Notes: generated by a model not told the origin, from the letters alone. DNA of 64,000 nt from Flavobacteriales bacterium (GCA_025451235.1 JANWKT010000014.1:124001-188000), one strand, 5' to 3'. Positions 16,997 to 27,274 are shown, counted from the stretch's first letter. Numbers and translations: made by a program.

Positions 16997-17031
16997 AATA
17001 GCCGCTATAAGCGGCTATTTGCTTTGTTTTT
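16997..17031 (+). terminator. Hairpin between rpmC and rpsQ (weak terminator/attenuator)
   Basis: AATAGCCGC (16997-17005) and GCGGCTATT (17011-17019) form a 9-bp perfect stem with a TATAA loop, followed by TGCTTTGTTTTTA, a broken T-tract. It sits 35 bases after rpmC and upstream of the rpsQ promoter. It probably reduces, and may not abolish, read-through into the spc half. Confidence 0.65.
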
Positions 17032-17070
17032 AGGGCTAAAATGAGGAATAAAAAAATTAACAATGTGATA

Positions 17071-17102
17071 TTGGTTTTTTGAAAAAAAAGTCCCACCTTT
17101 GC
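17071..17102 (+). promoter_or_regulatory. rpsQ (spc operon) promoter
   Basis: TTG (17071-17073), 20 bases with a long A-run, then CACCTTTGC (17094-17102). It is a near copy of the rpsJ promoter, with the same -33, the same spacer length and the same altered -7. It gives the spc half its own supply of transcripts; the start codon is 48 bases downstream. Confidence 0.75.
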
Positions 17103-17149
17103 AATCCCTTTTTTAGGGGTATTGTAATTGTACCTTAAAACTATTGATA

Positions 17150-17416
17150 ATGACCGAATTAACGAATAGAAATGCCAGAAAAGAGAAGGTTGGAGTGGTA
17201 ACCAGCAATAAAATGCAGAAAACCATTACGGTTGCGGTTGCCAGAAAGGTAAAACATGCCAAATATGGCAAGTTCCTTACCCTTACTTCTAAGTTCAAGG
17301 CGCATGACGAAAAAAATGAGTGTAACATTGGCGATACGGTTAAAATTATGGAAACCAGGCCTTTGAGCAAGGATAAAAATTGGAGATTAGTAGAAATCAT
17401 TGAAAGAGCTAAATAA
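17150..17416 (+). CDS. rpsQ: 30S ribosomal protein S17
   Basis: 88 residues from ATG 17150; the frame extends to a TTG at 17144 but the ATG fits the family. [30 protein letters not shown] and [37 protein letters not shown] are typical. OB-fold primary binder of 16S rRNA. It is the first gene behind the second promoter. Confidence 0.97.
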   Translation: MTELTNRNARKEKVGVVTSNKMQKTITVAVARKVKHAKYGKFLTLTSKFKAHDEKNECNIGDTVKIMETRPLSKDKNWRLVEIIERAK

Positions 17417-17418
17417 TC

Positions 17419-17787
17419 ATGATACAGCAGGAGTCAAGATTGAATGTTGCAGATAATAGCGGAGCCAAAGAGGTTCTTTGTATCCGTGTATTAGGTGGTA
17501 CCAAGAAAAGGTATGCCTCCATTGGAGATACCATTGTGGTAAGTGTAAAAAACGCGATGGCCTCAGGGAACGTAAAAAAAGGGATCGTGAGTAAGGCGGT
17601 TGTGGTAAGGACAAAAAAAGAGATCAAACGTAACGATGGTTCTTACATCAGGTTTGATGACAATGCAGTGGTTTTGCTGAATGCACAAGGTGAAATGAGA
17701 GGTACCCGTATTTTTGGTCCGGTTGCAAGAGAGTTAAGAGAAAAGCAGTTTATGAAAATTGTTTCATTGGCACCTGAGGTGCTTTAA
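17419..17787 (+). CDS. rplN: 50S ribosomal protein L14
   Basis: 122 residues, the canonical length. [27 protein letters not shown] is diagnostic, and the C-terminus ends [19 protein letters not shown]. It binds near L19 and is the docking site for the silencing factor RsfS. Two bases separate it from rpsQ. Confidence 0.98.
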   Translation: MIQQESRLNVADNSGAKEVLCIRVLGGTKKRYASIGDTIVVSVKNAMASGNVKKGIVSKAVVVRTKKEIKRNDGSYIRFDDNAVVLLNAQGEMRGTRIFGPVARELREKQFMKIVSLAPEVL

Positions 17788-17798
17788 AATAGAGAGTG

Positions 17799-18140
17799 AT
17801 GGCAATAAAGACTACAGTAAAAGTAAAACTGAAAGTAAGAAAAGGGGATAAAGTGGTGGTGATTGCTGGTGAGCATAAAGGCCAGAAAGGCACCATTAAA
17901 TCGGTTGATCGTGTAAAATTGAGAGCAGTGGTAGATGGAGTGAACATGATCAAAAAACATACAAAACCTTCTGCTAAATTTCCAGAAGGAGGAATTATTG
18001 AGAAAGAAGCCCCTATACATATTTCTAATCTGATGTTGTTATCTCCAAAAGGAGAAACACCAACCAGGGTTGGAAGAAAGTTGGATGAATCAGGTAAACT
18101 GGTTAGATATAGTAAAAAAAACGGTGAAATTATTAAGTAA
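17799..18140 (+). CDS. rplX: 50S ribosomal protein L24
   Basis: 113 residues from ATG 17799; a GTG one codon upstream is in frame but unneeded. The KOW motif is at the N-terminus ([23 protein letters not shown]), followed by [33 protein letters not shown]. The last base of the stop codon is the first base of the rplE ATG (TAATG). Confidence 0.97.
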   Translation: MAIKTTVKVKLKVRKGDKVVVIAGEHKGQKGTIKSVDRVKLRAVVDGVNMIKKHTKPSAKFPEGGIIEKEAPIHISNLMLLSPKGETPTRVGRKLDESGKLVRYSKKNGEIIK

Positions 18141-18706
18141 TGTATAAGCCAAGGTTAGTACAAAAATACAAGGAGACTGTTGCTCCAGCTTTGATGAAAG
18201 AGTTTTCATATAAAACTGTTATGCAGGTTCCAAAGTTGCAAAAGATAGTTCTTAACCAAGGGTTAGGATCTGCTGTTGCCGATAAAAGAATGATTGAAAA
18301 TGCTTTGACTGAAATGTCATTGATTGCTGGTCAGAAAGCGGTTTCAACCAAGTCGAAAAAAGATATTTCGAACTTTAAACTTCGTAAAGGAATGCCAATC
18401 GGAGTGAAAGTTACATTAAGAGGTGAGAAAATGTATGAATTCCTAGACAGGTTCATTTCTATTTCTCTTCCTCGTATAAGAGATTTTAAAGGATTAAATG
18501 CAAAAGGATTCGACGGTAGAGGCAACTTTACATTGGGAGTGACCGAACAAATTATTTTCCCAGAGATCGATATTGATAAAGTAACAAAAATGAATGGAAT
18601 GGATATCACTTTTGTTACCACTGCAGAAAGCGATCCTGAAGCATTTGCCTTATTGAAAGAATTTGGAATGCCATTTAATGATACATTAAAACCTAAAAAT
18701 AATTAG
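18140..18706 (+). CDS. rplE: 50S ribosomal protein L5
   Basis: 188 residues. [19 protein letters not shown], the NQGLGSAV region and [27 protein letters not shown] are diagnostic; it ends [19 protein letters not shown]. 5S rRNA binder in the central protuberance. One-base overlap with rplX points to coupled translation. Confidence 0.98.
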   Translation: MYKPRLVQKYKETVAPALMKEFSYKTVMQVPKLQKIVLNQGLGSAVADKRMIENALTEMSLIAGQKAVSTKSKKDISNFKLRKGMPIGVKVTLRGEKMYEFLDRFISISLPRIRDFKGLNAKGFDGRGNFTLGVTEQIIFPEIDIDKVTKMNGMDITFVTTAESDPEAFALLKEFGMPFNDTLKPKNN

Positions 18707-18712
18707 TAGATT

Positions 18713-18982
18713 ATGGCAAAGGAGTCAATGAAAGCCAGAGAAGTTAAAAGAGCAAAACTGGTAGCAAAGTATGAAAAGAAAAGAGCTCAGCTAAGAGAAG
18801 CTGGCGATTTTCAAGGATTGGCAAAACTTCCCCGTAACTCCTCTAAAGTGAGGTTACATAATCGCTGTCAATTAACAGGTCGTCCAAGAGGTTATATGAG
18901 ACAATTTGGAATTTCCAGGGTATTGTTCAGGAAAATGGCAAATGAGGGATTGATCCCAGGTGTTAAAAAAGCAAGTTGGTAA
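18713..18982 (+). CDS. rpsN: 30S ribosomal protein S14 (zinc-free form)
   Basis: 89 residues, the long zinc-free type. There is no CxxC pair, and the family block [33 protein letters not shown] is present with a single Cys. It ends IPGVKKASW as is standard. The zinc-free form avoids dependence on zinc supply. Confidence 0.97.
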   Translation: MAKESMKAREVKRAKLVAKYEKKRAQLREAGDFQGLAKLPRNSSKVRLHNRCQLTGRPRGYMRQFGISRVLFRKMANEGLIPGVKKASW

Positions 18983-19006
18983 ATATTAAAAATATAAAGG
19001 AATAGA

Positions 19007-19402
19007 ATGGATCCTATAGCAGATTATCTAACAAGATTAAGAAATGCAATCAAAGCCCGTCACAGAGTGGTGGAGATTCCGGCATCTAATACTAAAAAAG
19101 GAATAACTAAAATTCTTTTTGAACAAGGTTATATCCTCAATTATAAGTTTGATGATAAAGCCGGACCTCAGGGTACGATCAAAATAGCGCTGAAGTATCA
19201 TCCGATGTCTAAACTGCCAGCTATTAAATCGCTGGGCAGAGTGAGTCGTCCTGGATTGCGCAAGTATGCGGGGGTAACCCAATTACCAAAAGTATTAAGT
19301 GGTTTAGGTTTAGCCATCGTTTCTACCTCGAAAGGATTAATGACCGATAAGGAAGCCAGGACCCAGAAAATAGGTGGTGAAGTAATGTGTTATATATATT
19401 AA
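19007..19402 (+). CDS. rpsH: 30S ribosomal protein S8
   Basis: 131 residues. It opens [20 protein letters not shown], and the C-terminal block [39 protein letters not shown] is typical, ending in the aromatic Tyr. In E. coli S8 represses the spc operon by binding its mRNA; no such site was identified here. Confidence 0.98.
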   Translation: MDPIADYLTRLRNAIKARHRVVEIPASNTKKGITKILFEQGYILNYKFDDKAGPQGTIKIALKYHPMSKLPAIKSLGRVSRPGLRKYAGVTQLPKVLSGLGLAIVSTSKGLMTDKEARTQKIGGEVMCYIY

Positions 19403-19414
19403 AAAGATTGAGCA

Positions 19415-19975
19415 ATGTCAAGGATAGGTAAAAACCCAGTAACAATTCCCGCAGGCGTAACCGTTGATGTTTCAGCAAATAATGTTGTAACTGTGAAGGG
19501 TCCTAAAGGCGAATTAAAAAGAACCATCGATCCTTCTATTACCGTAAAGGTAGAAGGTGGTCAGGTTATTTTTGAAAGACATACCGATCAGCAAAGACAT
19601 AGATCATTTCATGGTTTGTACAGGTCTTTGATCAACAATATGATCATTGGAGTTTCTACAGGCTTTAAAGTAGAACAGGAATTGGTTGGGGTAGGATATA
19701 AAGCAGAAGTAAAAGGCCAGATGTTGGACCTGACCTTAGGATATTCTCACAACATTATCCTTGAATTACCTAAAGAGATCAAAGCTGAAGCCATTACTGA
19801 AAAGGGAAAGAACCCTAAAATTATTATGACTTGTTCCGACAACCAGCTTTTAGGGCAGGTGGCTGCTAAGATCAGGTCATTACGTAAACCAGAACCTTAC
19901 AAAGGAAAAGGTATCAAGTTTACCGATGAAGTATTAAGAAGAAAAGCAGGTAAATCTGCATCAAAAGCAAAATAA
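19415..19975 (+). CDS. rplF: 50S ribosomal protein L6
   Basis: 186 residues with the two duplicated L6 domains. SRIGKNPVTIPAGVTVDVSANNVVTVKGPKGEL opens the first; the second ends KIRSLRKPEPYKGKGIKFTDEVLRRKAGK, the diagnostic C-terminal signature. It is located at the factor-binding stalk base. Confidence 0.98.
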   Translation: MSRIGKNPVTIPAGVTVDVSANNVVTVKGPKGELKRTIDPSITVKVEGGQVIFERHTDQQRHRSFHGLYRSLINNMIIGVSTGFKVEQELVGVGYKAEVKGQMLDLTLGYSHNIILELPKEIKAEAITEKGKNPKIIMTCSDNQLLGQVAAKIRSLRKPEPYKGKGIKFTDEVLRRKAGKSASKAK

Positions 19976-19998
19976 TTTAGAATATTAAAGAAGTAATC

Positions 19999-20355
19999 AT
20001 GTCATTCAATAAAGAAGCAAGAAGAAAAAGAATCCGTTATCGTATCCGCAAAATAATCAAGGGTACGGCTGAAAAACCAAGGTTGGCGGTTTACCGTTCG
20101 AACGCTGATATCTATGTGCAATTGATCAATGATATTGATGGAGTTACAGTAGGTGCAGCCTCTTCTTTGGAAAAAGGAATTCAGAAAGCCAAAGGGAACA
20201 GAATTGAAAAAGCTGCCCTGGTTGGTAAAAAAATTGCTGAGGTGGCTACCAGTAAGGGGATCTCAGAAGTTTCATTTGACCGTGGAGGATATTTATACCA
20301 TGGACGTGTGAAATCATTGGCTGATGCAGCAAGAGAGGGAGGATTAAAATTTTAA
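19999..20355 (+). CDS. rplR: 50S ribosomal protein L18
   Basis: 118 residues. [39 protein letters not shown] and [26 protein letters not shown] are characteristic. 5S rRNA binding protein working with L5. It lies 24 bases after rplF and 9 before rpsE. Confidence 0.98.
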   Translation: MSFNKEARRKRIRYRIRKIIKGTAEKPRLAVYRSNADIYVQLINDIDGVTVGAASSLEKGIQKAKGNRIEKAALVGKKIAEVATSKGISEVSFDRGGYLYHGRVKSLADAAREGGLKF

Positions 20356-20364
20356 TAAGATTAT

Positions 20365-20883
20365 ATGGCAAATAGCAACGTAAAAAGAGTAAAATCAAGC
20401 GAAATTGAACTAAAGGACCGTCTGGTTGCAATCAACAGGGTAACTAAAGTTACTAAAGGAGGTCGTCATTTTAGCTTTTCAGCTATCGTGGTGGTTGGGA
20501 ATGAAAATGGAGTAGCAGGATATGGTTTAGGTAAAGCCAATGAAGTAACTGATGCTATTACCAAAGCCATTGATGATGCTAAGAAAAATTTGATCAAAGT
20601 TCCGATCATTAAAGGAACTATTCCACATGAGATCACTGCAAAATATAGTTCATCTACCGTATTTATGAAACCTGCTGCCAATGGTACAGGAGTTATTGCG
20701 GGTGGTGCGATGCGTGCAGTATTGGAAAGTGTAGGAGTGAAAGATGTATTATGCAAATCAAAAGGATCTTCCAATCCTCACAACGTTGTGAAAGCAACTT
20801 TTGAGGCGTTGAGCCTGATGAGAGATGCGTACACAGTTGCTCATGAAAGAGGTTTGAAATTAAATAAAGTGTTCAACGGTTAA
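20365..20883 (+). CDS. rpsE: 30S ribosomal protein S5
   Basis: 172 residues. The double-stranded RNA-binding S5 domain contains [60 protein letters not shown] and [26 protein letters not shown] follow. It contributes to decoding accuracy with S4. Confidence 0.98.
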   Translation: MANSNVKRVKSSEIELKDRLVAINRVTKVTKGGRHFSFSAIVVVGNENGVAGYGLGKANEVTDAITKAIDDAKKNLIKVPIIKGTIPHEITAKYSSSTVFMKPAANGTGVIAGGAMRAVLESVGVKDVLCKSKGSSNPHNVVKATFEALSLMRDAYTVAHERGLKLNKVFNG

Positions 20884-20894
20884 TTTTTTTGAAG

Positions 20895-21080
20895 ATGGGA
20901 AAAGTTATTATTACACAGGTTAGAAGCGGAATTAATCGCCCAAAAAGGCAAAAAGCCACCTTGATAGCGCTGGGTATTAAAAAAATGCACCAGGCTGTTG
21001 AGCACAATGCCACCCCACAGATATTGGGAATGATCACCAAGGTGCAACATTTGGTAGAAGTAAAAGAAATTAAGGAGTAA
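20895..21080 (+). CDS. rpmD: 50S ribosomal protein L30
   Basis: 61 residues from ATG 20895; an in-frame TTG at 20889 is not needed. GKVIITQVRSGINRPKRQKATLIALGIKKMHQAVEH is the L30 core; it ends GMITKVQHLVEVKEIKE. It follows rpsE by 11 bases. Confidence 0.95.
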   Translation: MGKVIITQVRSGINRPKRQKATLIALGIKKMHQAVEHNATPQILGMITKVQHLVEVKEIKE

Positions 21081-21111
21081 AACAATTGTTTCAATATAAG
21101 CAAACGAAGAA

Positions 21112-21558
21112 ATGAAACTACATAATTTAAAACCTGCAAAAGGTTCGGTTAAAAGGAACAAAAGACTTGGTAGAGGAGAAGGATCCACCACCGGAGGAAC
21201 TGCCGGTCGTGGTCATAAAGGAGCAAAGTCCCGTTCTGGAAACAGCAAAAAAATTGGATTTGAAGGAGGACAAATGCCATTGCAGCGTCGTATCCCTAAA
21301 TATGGTTTTACTAACTTCAATAAAGTAGAATACAAACCGTTGAATTTGGATATCCTTCAAGGACTGGCGGACGAGAAAAAATTAACTGAAATTACTCCAG
21401 AGGTTTTAAAAGTAAATGGCTTGGTTTCAAAAAATGATTTAGTGAAAATTTTGGGTAGAGGAGAGTTGAAAGCTAAATTGACCGTAAAAGCACATGCTTT
21501 TTCGGCTTCTGCGAAAGAAGCAATTGAGAAAAATGGTGGAGTTGCTGAAAATATTTAA
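21112..21558 (+). CDS. rplO: 50S ribosomal protein L15
   Basis: 148 residues. [41 protein letters not shown] is the extended Gly/Arg-rich N-terminus of L15, with [17 protein letters not shown] after it; the C-terminal globular part ends [16 protein letters not shown]. It directly precedes secY, as in most bacteria. Confidence 0.98.
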   Translation: MKLHNLKPAKGSVKRNKRLGRGEGSTTGGTAGRGHKGAKSRSGNSKKIGFEGGQMPLQRRIPKYGFTNFNKVEYKPLNLDILQGLADEKKLTEITPEVLKVNGLVSKNDLVKILGRGELKAKLTVKAHAFSASAKEAIEKNGGVAENI

Positions 21559-21566
21559 TTGAACTG

Positions 21567-22910
21567 ATGAAGAGCCTAATAAAAAATTTAAGGAATATCT
21601 GGAAGATTGAGGAGCTCAAAAAGCGCATCATACAAACTATTATTTTAGTTGCGGTGTATAGATTGGGATCTTTTATCATCCTACCTGGGATTAACTCGGA
21701 TATTCTTGCACAACAATCAGCGCAAGGTGGAAATAACATCCTTGATATTATCAATGCGTTTACCGGAGGTGCTTTTGCAAATGCTTCTATTTTCGCATTG
21801 GGTATCATGCCTTATATCTCTGCATCGATTATTGTGCAGTTATTGGGTATTGCCGTTCCATATTTCCAGAAGTTACAGAAAGATGGTGAAAGCGGAAGAA
21901 AGAAAATTAACCAGATAACCCGTTTCCTTACGGTTATTATTACGGCTGCACAGGCTCCCGGATATTTATCGCAATATGTTCCGGCTGCAGCGCATCCAAA
22001 TACAACCATGTGGTGGGTGCTGGCGATCACCATATTAATTGCAGGAACAGTATTTGTGATGTGGTTAGGTGAAAGAATTACAGATAGAGGATTGGGTAAC
22101 GGGATCTCTTTGATCATTATGATCGGTATCATCGCCAATCTTCCAACAGGTTTGGTAGGTGAGTTTGCTAAGAAAAATAGTCCAGACGGAGGTGGCTTGG
22201 TTCTCTTCCTCATGGAAATGGTCATATTGTTAGCCATTATCGTGGTATCCATTTTACTGGTGCAGGGAACCCGACGAATCGATATACATTTTGCCAAAAA
22301 AGTGGTAACCACTAAACAAGGTGCCATGCAATACGGAGGTCATAGATCTTATTTACCATTAAAAGTAAATGCAGCCGGTGTTATGCCAATCATCTTTGCT
22401 CAGGCTATCATGTTCGTACCAGTAATTATTGCAGGGTTTGCTACTGAGGGATCAAATGTGGTGGTTCGGGTTTTCTCCGACTACACCAGCTTCTGGTATA
22501 ACTTCACCTTTGCATTGTTGATCGTACTGTTTACGTATTTCTACACGGCCATATCTGTAAATCCACAAAGTATTGCGGATGAGTTGAAGAGAAATGGTGG
22601 ATTTATTCAGGGTAAAAAACCTGGTAAAGAAACCGCTGAATTTATTGATAACGTTTTATCGAGAATAACATTACCTGGCTCTTTGTTCCTTGCTTTCGTG
22701 GCGATCCTGCCTTCTATTGCAAGTACCATGAACATCAACCAGGGTTTTGCTCAGTTCTTTGGCGGAACCTCATTACTTATTTTAGTGGGTGTAGTTTTAG
22801 ATACACTTGCGCAAATTGATACCCACCTGAAGAATAGACAATATGATGGACTGATGAAGGGGGGCAGAATAAAAGGCCGTTCTGCAGTTGGAATGGTGGG
22901 CCAATATTAA
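21567..22910 (+). CDS. secY: Preprotein translocase subunit SecY
   Basis: 447 residues with ten transmembrane helices, forming the channel through the inner membrane for Sec-dependent export. Markers are the N-terminal ELKKRIIQTIILVAVYRLGSFIILPGI, the plug region after it, WLGERITDRGLGNGISLIIMIGI (about 167-189) and the C-terminal GGTSLLILVGVVLDTLAQIDTHLKNRQYDG. It sits 8 bases after rplO and 2 before map. The many signal-peptide proteins in this window would depend on it. Confidence 0.98.
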   Translation: MKSLIKNLRNIWKIEELKKRIIQTIILVAVYRLGSFIILPGINSDILAQQSAQGGNNILDIINAFTGGAFANASIFALGIMPYISASIIVQLLGIAVPYFQKLQKDGESGRKKINQITRFLTVIITAAQAPGYLSQYVPAAAHPNTTMWWVLAITILIAGTVFVMWLGERITDRGLGNGISLIIMIGIIANLPTGLVGEFAKKNSPDGGGLVLFLMEMVILLAIIVVSILLVQGTRRIDIHFAKKVVTTKQGAMQYGGHRSYLPLKVNAAGVMPIIFAQAIMFVPVIIAGFATEGSNVVVRVFSDYTSFWYNFTFALLIVLFTYFYTAISVNPQSIADELKRNGGFIQGKKPGKETAEFIDNVLSRITLPGSLFLAFVAILPSIASTMNINQGFAQFFGGTSLLILVGVVLDTLAQIDTHLKNRQYDGLMKGGRIKGRSAVGMVGQY

Positions 22911-22912
22911 CC

Positions 22913-23707
22913 ATGGTAAAGCTAAAGACCGAAGAGGAAATAGCGCTTATCAAGGAAAGTTCTTTGATTTTAGGGAAAGCCCTGGCAGAAGCTGCCAAAA
23001 TTTTAAAACCCGGTATTACCGGTTTAGAAGTAGACAAACTCATTGAAACCTTTATTAAGGATCAAGGAGCTGTCCCTTCTTTTAAAAATTACAGGGGGTA
23101 TCCTTTTAGTATTTGCTACTCTGTTAACGATGCCGTGGTTCATGGCTTTCCAACAGAAGTAGTATTGAAAGAAGGAGATATCGTTTCGGTGGATTGTGGG
23201 GTATTTTTAAATGGTTTTCACTCCGATTCAGCGTATACTTTTGCGGTGGGAGAAGTTCCTGCAAAGGTGGTGAAGCTGATGAAAGTAACGAAGGAATGTC
23301 TGTATCGTGGAATTGAAAGTGCAGTAGCTGGAAAACGGGTAGGAGATATTGGTCATGCAGTTCAAAGTTATGCGGAGTCAAACGGGTATACCGTGGTAAG
23401 AGAATTGGTAGGACATGGATTAGGTAAAGACCTTCATGAAGAACCTGAAGTACCGAATTATGGAAAACGTGGGAATGGATCTGTGCTGAAGCCAAATACC
23501 GTGATTGCCATTGAACCAATGATCAATCTTGGAAAAAGAGAGGTGAAGACCCTAAAAGATGGTTGGACGGTAGTAACAAGAGATGGTTCACCTTCTGCGC
23601 ATTATGAACATACAGTGGTGATTCGAAATGGGAAAGCAGAAATATTGACCAGCTTTGAATTTACCGAAATTGAAATAAAGAATAATAAAAATTTGACATA
23701 TATATAA
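22913..23707 (+). CDS. map: Methionine aminopeptidase, type I
   Basis: 264 residues. It removes the N-terminal Met from new proteins and uses two metal ions. The five metal ligands and the catalytic His are present in the usual context: VDCGV (D), DSAYTF (D), GHGLGKDLHEEP (H), AIEPM (E) and the last Glu in HYEHTVVI; the substrate His is in VVHGFP. It lies between secY and infA, the normal Bacteroidota position; adk is absent from the cluster. Confidence 0.97.
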   Translation: MVKLKTEEEIALIKESSLILGKALAEAAKILKPGITGLEVDKLIETFIKDQGAVPSFKNYRGYPFSICYSVNDAVVHGFPTEVVLKEGDIVSVDCGVFLNGFHSDSAYTFAVGEVPAKVVKLMKVTKECLYRGIESAVAGKRVGDIGHAVQSYAESNGYTVVRELVGHGLGKDLHEEPEVPNYGKRGNGSVLKPNTVIAIEPMINLGKREVKTLKDGWTVVTRDGSPSAHYEHTVVIRNGKAEILTSFEFTEIEIKNNKNLTYI

Positions 23708-23710
23708 AGA

Positions 23711-23929
23711 ATGGCTAAGCAAGCTTCCATAGAACAAGACGGTACGATCGTCGAAGCGCTTTCCAACGCTATGTTTAAAGTAGAATTGGAAAATGGCCAT
23801 ATTATTATTTGTCATATTTCCGGAAAGATGAGAATGAATTATATCAAAATTCTTCCGGGTGATAAAGTTAGAATTGAAATGTCTCCATATGATTTAACAA
23901 AAGGGAGAATTTGTTATAGATATAAGTAA
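23711..23929 (+). CDS. infA: Translation initiation factor IF-1
   Basis: 72 residues, the exact family length. [30 protein letters not shown] and [37 protein letters not shown] are typical of the single OB fold. It binds the 30S A-site during initiation. It follows map by 3 bases. Confidence 0.98.
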   Translation: MAKQASIEQDGTIVEALSNAMFKVELENGHIIICHISGKMRMNYIKILPGDKVRIEMSPYDLTKGRICYRYK

Positions 23930-23940
23930 AAGTTGAAGTC

Positions 23941-24057
23941 ATGAAAGTAAAAGCATCAGTAAAAAAAAGAAGTGTCGACTGCAAAATTGTTCGCAGGAAA
24001 GGCAGACTTTATGTGATTAACAAAAAAAATCCTCGTTTTAAACAAAGACAAGGGTAA
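23941..24057 (+). CDS. rpmJ: 50S ribosomal protein L36 (zinc-free form)
   Basis: 38 residues starting [20 protein letters not shown] and ending NPRFKQRQG. The zinc-binding set of the common form (CxxC, C, H) is reduced to one Cys, and the final His is Phe, so this is the zinc-free type, matching the zinc-free S14 and S4 here. It is located 11 bases after infA. It is below usual ORF cut-offs. Confidence 0.95.
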   Translation: MKVKASVKKRSVDCKIVRRKGRLYVINKKNPRFKQRQG

Positions 24058-24092
24058 ATTAAACATTGTATAAATTATTATAAATAAATAAT

Positions 24093-24467
24093 ATGGCAAG
24101 GATCGCAGGTATTGATCTTCCGAGAAACAAAAGAGGTGTTATAGGTTTGACCTATATCTATGGTATTGGACCAAGCACCGCTAAAATGATTCTTAATAAA
24201 TCAAACATCAGTTGGGATAAAAAAGTATCTGATTGGGATGATGACGATTTATCAAAGATTCGTGGATTGGTAGGCGAATTTAAAACAGAAGGTGCGCTTC
24301 GTTCTGAAGTTCAATTGAGCATTAAACGTTTAATGGACATTGGTTGCTACAGAGGTATCCGTCATCGTTCAGGTTTGCCCTTAAGAGGACAAAAAACTAA
24401 AAATAACAGCCGTACCAGAAAAGGTAGAAAGAAAACGGTTGCGAATAAAAAGAAAGTTACTAAATAA
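24093..24467 (+). CDS. rpsM: 30S ribosomal protein S13
   Basis: 124 residues. [31 protein letters not shown] and the C-terminal block [32 protein letters not shown] are diagnostic. It bridges to 50S and contacts P-site tRNA. The 83-base spacer after it contains the 14-base palindrome GAGCTCATGAGCTC. Confidence 0.98.
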   Translation: MARIAGIDLPRNKRGVIGLTYIYGIGPSTAKMILNKSNISWDKKVSDWDDDDLSKIRGLVGEFKTEGALRSEVQLSIKRLMDIGCYRGIRHRSGLPLRGQKTKNNSRTRKGRKKTVANKKKVTK

Positions 24468-24550
24468 TTGAACCGAGTCGAAGTTGAGCTCATGAGCTCT
24501 GTTAAAAAAAATAATTAGGCGAATAATTAACAAAGTAATAGACAATTACA

Positions 24551-24934
24551 ATGTCAAAGCAAAAAACAACAAAAAAGATCGTTAAGGTAGATGCGGTAGG
24601 TCAATGCCATATCAATGCTACTTTTAACAATATCATTATCTCTTTAACCAACAATTCAGGACAGGTTATTTCCTGGTCATCTGCAGGTAAAATGGGTTTC
24701 AGAGGTTCTAAAAAGAATACTCCTTATGCAGCTCAGGTAGCAGCAAGCGATTGTTCGAAAGAAGCTTTTGAGCATGGCTTAAGAAGAGTGAAAGTTTTTG
24801 TTAAAGGCCCGGGAGCTGGTCGTGAGTCTGCTATCAGAACTTTACACCAGGCAGGTATTGAAGTAATGGAGATCATGGACATTACCCCAATCCCTCACAA
24901 CGGCTGTCGTCCACCTAAAAGAAGAAGAGTTTAA
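24551..24934 (+). CDS. rpsK: 30S ribosomal protein S11
   Basis: 127 residues. [46 protein letters not shown] and the C-terminal [19 protein letters not shown] are diagnostic; the NGC motif is the one whose Asn forms isoaspartate in other bacteria. It sits on the 30S platform. Confidence 0.98.
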   Translation: MSKQKTTKKIVKVDAVGQCHINATFNNIIISLTNNSGQVISWSSAGKMGFRGSKKNTPYAAQVAASDCSKEAFEHGLRRVKVFVKGPGAGRESAIRTLHQAGIEVMEIMDITPIPHNGCRPPKRRRV

Positions 24935-25007
24935 TTTTAAATAATACGGGACTTACCATTCATGATTATTCATCGTAAATCGTAAATCCAAAATAGTAAA
25001 TAGAGTT

Positions 25008-25613
25008 ATGGCAAGATATACAGGACCTAAGTCCAAAATAGCTAGAAAGTTTAGAGAACCCATCTTTGGGCCGGATAAAACATTGACCAAAAAGAACTAT
25101 CCTCCCGGAATGCATGGACCTTCTAAGCGTAAACGCAAACAATCGGAGTACGCAGTTCAGCTTCAGGAAAAGCAGAAAGCCAAATATACCTATGGAATTC
25201 TTGAAAGACAGTTCCGTAAGATGTTTGAAAAAGCAGCTGCGATGAAAGGTATTACCGGTGAAAACCTGTTGATGCTTTGTGAAGCACGTTTGGATAATGT
25301 AGTGTATCGTTTAGGAATAGCCAATTCACGTGCTGGTGCCCGTCAGTTGGTTTCCCATAAGCATATTGTGGTAAATGGCGAAATAGTGAATGTACCCTCT
25401 TACCATTTACGTTCAGGAGATAAAGTAAGCATCCGTGAAAAATCGAAATCATTAGGAGTGATCGTTGATTCATTGGGGACTTCCAATATGAAATATGATT
25501 GGTTGGTATGGGATGGAACCTCCATGACCGGAACCTTCATCTCTGCACCTCACCGCGAACAGATCCCTGAGAACATCAAGGAACAATTGATCGTGGAGTT
25601 GTACAACAAATAA
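25008..25613 (+). CDS. rpsD: 30S ribosomal protein S4 (zinc-free form)
   Basis: 201 residues. [22 protein letters not shown] lacks the N-terminal Cys cluster of zinc-binding S4. The S4 RNA-binding domain is complete ([35 protein letters not shown]). The leader (24935-25007) contains the repeated word ATCGTAAATCGTAAATC. S4 nucleates 30S assembly. Confidence 0.98.
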   Translation: MARYTGPKSKIARKFREPIFGPDKTLTKKNYPPGMHGPSKRKRKQSEYAVQLQEKQKAKYTYGILERQFRKMFEKAAAMKGITGENLLMLCEARLDNVVYRLGIANSRAGARQLVSHKHIVVNGEIVNVPSYHLRSGDKVSIREKSKSLGVIVDSLGTSNMKYDWLVWDGTSMTGTFISAPHREQIPENIKEQLIVELYNK

Positions 25614-25680
25614 AAATAATTGAACATCAAAAACAGCGAAGGGTCAAACCTTCAAACATCAAACATTTAACATAAAATAC

Positions 25681-26673
25681 ATGGCAATCTTAGATTTTCA
25701 GAAACCAGACAAGGTCATCATGATCGAATCGGATGACTTCAAAGGAAAATTTGAATTCAGACCTCTTGAACCAGGTTATGGCATCACAGTAGGTAATGCT
25801 TTAAGGAGAATCTTACTTTCTTCCTTGGAAGGCTTTGCCATTACATCCGTAAAAATCGATGGAGTTAGCCACGAGTTTTCTACTATCAAAGGGGTAGTGG
25901 AGGATGTTAGCGAAATTATTTTGAACCTTAAAAAAGTTCGTTTCAAAAGACAGATCGATAATACAGAATTCGAAAGGGTTGTTGTAAACTATACCGGTGG
26001 AAGTACTTTGAATGCCGGAGACATAGGTAAATTTGTTTCAGGATACCAGGTATTGAATCCTGATCTGGTGATCTGTAACCTTGACGAGAAAGTTAAATTC
26101 AATATGGAATTAACCATCGAGAAAGGTCGCGGATACCGTCCGGCTGAAGAAAATAAAAGAGCTGGAACTGATATTGGTGTGATCGCTATCGATTCTATCT
26201 TTACCCCGATCGTAAACGTTCGTTACAATATTGAGAACTTTCGTGTAGAGCAAAAAACTGACTACGAAAAACTCATCATGGAAGTTCAGTCTGATGGTTC
26301 GATTGCTCCAAAAGAAGCATTGAAAGAAGCAGCTAAGATCTTAATACATCACTTCATGTTGTTCTCTGATGAGAGAATTACCCTGGATACAGAGGAGAAA
26401 TCTCAAACAGAAGAATTTGATGAAGAATCATTGCATATGAGACAGTTGTTGAAAACCAAACTGGTAGATATGGATCTATCCGTTCGTGCTTTGAACTGTT
26501 TGAAAGCAGCAGATGTAGAAACATTAGGTGACCTGGTATCATTCAATAAGAACGACCTTTTAAAATTCCGCAACTTTGGTAAAAAATCATTGGTGGAGTT
26601 GGAAGACCTGGTAAGGGCTAAAGGATTACACTTTGGAATGAACCTGGCCAAATATAAATTAGAGAAGGATTAA
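25681..26673 (+). CDS. rpoA: RNA polymerase subunit alpha
   Basis: 330 residues. The N-terminal dimerisation domain (about 1-230) includes [31 protein letters not shown] and GAVxxEF-like [18 protein letters not shown]. The linker is acidic ([13 protein letters not shown]). The C-terminal helix-hairpin domain (about 255-330) contains [43 protein letters not shown]. It binds UP elements and activators in other bacteria. The spacer before it holds repeated CAAACATCAAACAT words. Confidence 0.98.
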   Translation: MAILDFQKPDKVIMIESDDFKGKFEFRPLEPGYGITVGNALRRILLSSLEGFAITSVKIDGVSHEFSTIKGVVEDVSEIILNLKKVRFKRQIDNTEFERVVVNYTGGSTLNAGDIGKFVSGYQVLNPDLVICNLDEKVKFNMELTIEKGRGYRPAEENKRAGTDIGVIAIDSIFTPIVNVRYNIENFRVEQKTDYEKLIMEVQSDGSIAPKEALKEAAKILIHHFMLFSDERITLDTEEKSQTEEFDEESLHMRQLLKTKLVDMDLSVRALNCLKAADVETLGDLVSFNKNDLLKFRNFGKKSLVELEDLVRAKGLHFGMNLAKYKLEKD

Positions 26674-26734
26674 TTAATTTGTTATCGGTGGTTTTAAACC
26701 AATTACCATTAACAAATAACAAATAACGATTACA

Positions 26735-27274
26735 ATGAGACACGGTAAGAAAGTAAATCATTTAGGCAGAAAAAAAGCACATAGAGATGCGTTATTGGCA
26801 AATCTTGCAGTTGCATTGATCACTCATAAGCGTATCAATACAACCGTAGCCAAAGCAAAAGCTTTAAGGGTGTATGTAGAGCCATTGATTACTAAATCAA
26901 AAGAAGATACAACACATAACCGTCGTATTGTGTTCAGCTATTTACAGGATAAAGAAGCAGTGGCTGAATTATTCCGCGAAGTAAGTACGAAGATAGCTGA
27001 CCGTCCGGGTGGATATTTACGTATCATTAAATTAGGAAATCGCCAGGGAGACAACGCTGAAATGGCTATGATCGAGTTTGTAGATTTCAACACTACATTG
27101 CAGAAAGAAGCGAAGAAAACAACGGCTAAAAAACGTACACGTCGCGGTAGCACTACTACTACTACAGCAAAAGTGAAGGAAACAGTAGAAGCTCCAGCTG
27201 AAAAAGTTGAAGAAGTAAAAGAGGAAGGTACCGATACCGGTGAAGTAACCCCTTCTGCTGAAACAAAAGAATAA
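26735..27274 (+). CDS. rplQ: 50S ribosomal protein L17 with C-terminal extension
   Basis: 179 residues, longer than the E. coli protein (about 127). The L17 fold is in residues 1-118 ([56 protein letters not shown]). The remaining ~60 residues are a low-complexity tail, first basic ([13 protein letters not shown]) and then acidic with Glu/Pro/Thr. Such tails are usual in Bacteroidota. It is the last gene of the cluster; a strong terminator follows. Confidence 0.97.
   Translation: MRHGKKVNHLGRKKAHRDALLANLAVALITHKRINTTVAKAKALRVYVEPLITKSKEDTTHNRRIVFSYLQDKEAVAELFREVSTKIADRPGGYLRIIKLGNRQGDNAEMAMIEFVDFNTTLQKEAKKTTAKKRTRRGSTTTTTAKVKETVEAPAEKVEEVKEEGTDTGEVTPSAETKE

Noticed and set aside
24487-24500. 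GAGCTCATGAGCTC palindrome as a terminator inside the alpha operon
   Set aside because: It is a perfect 14-base palindrome with no loop and no T-tract; a protein-binding site is possible but unsupported.
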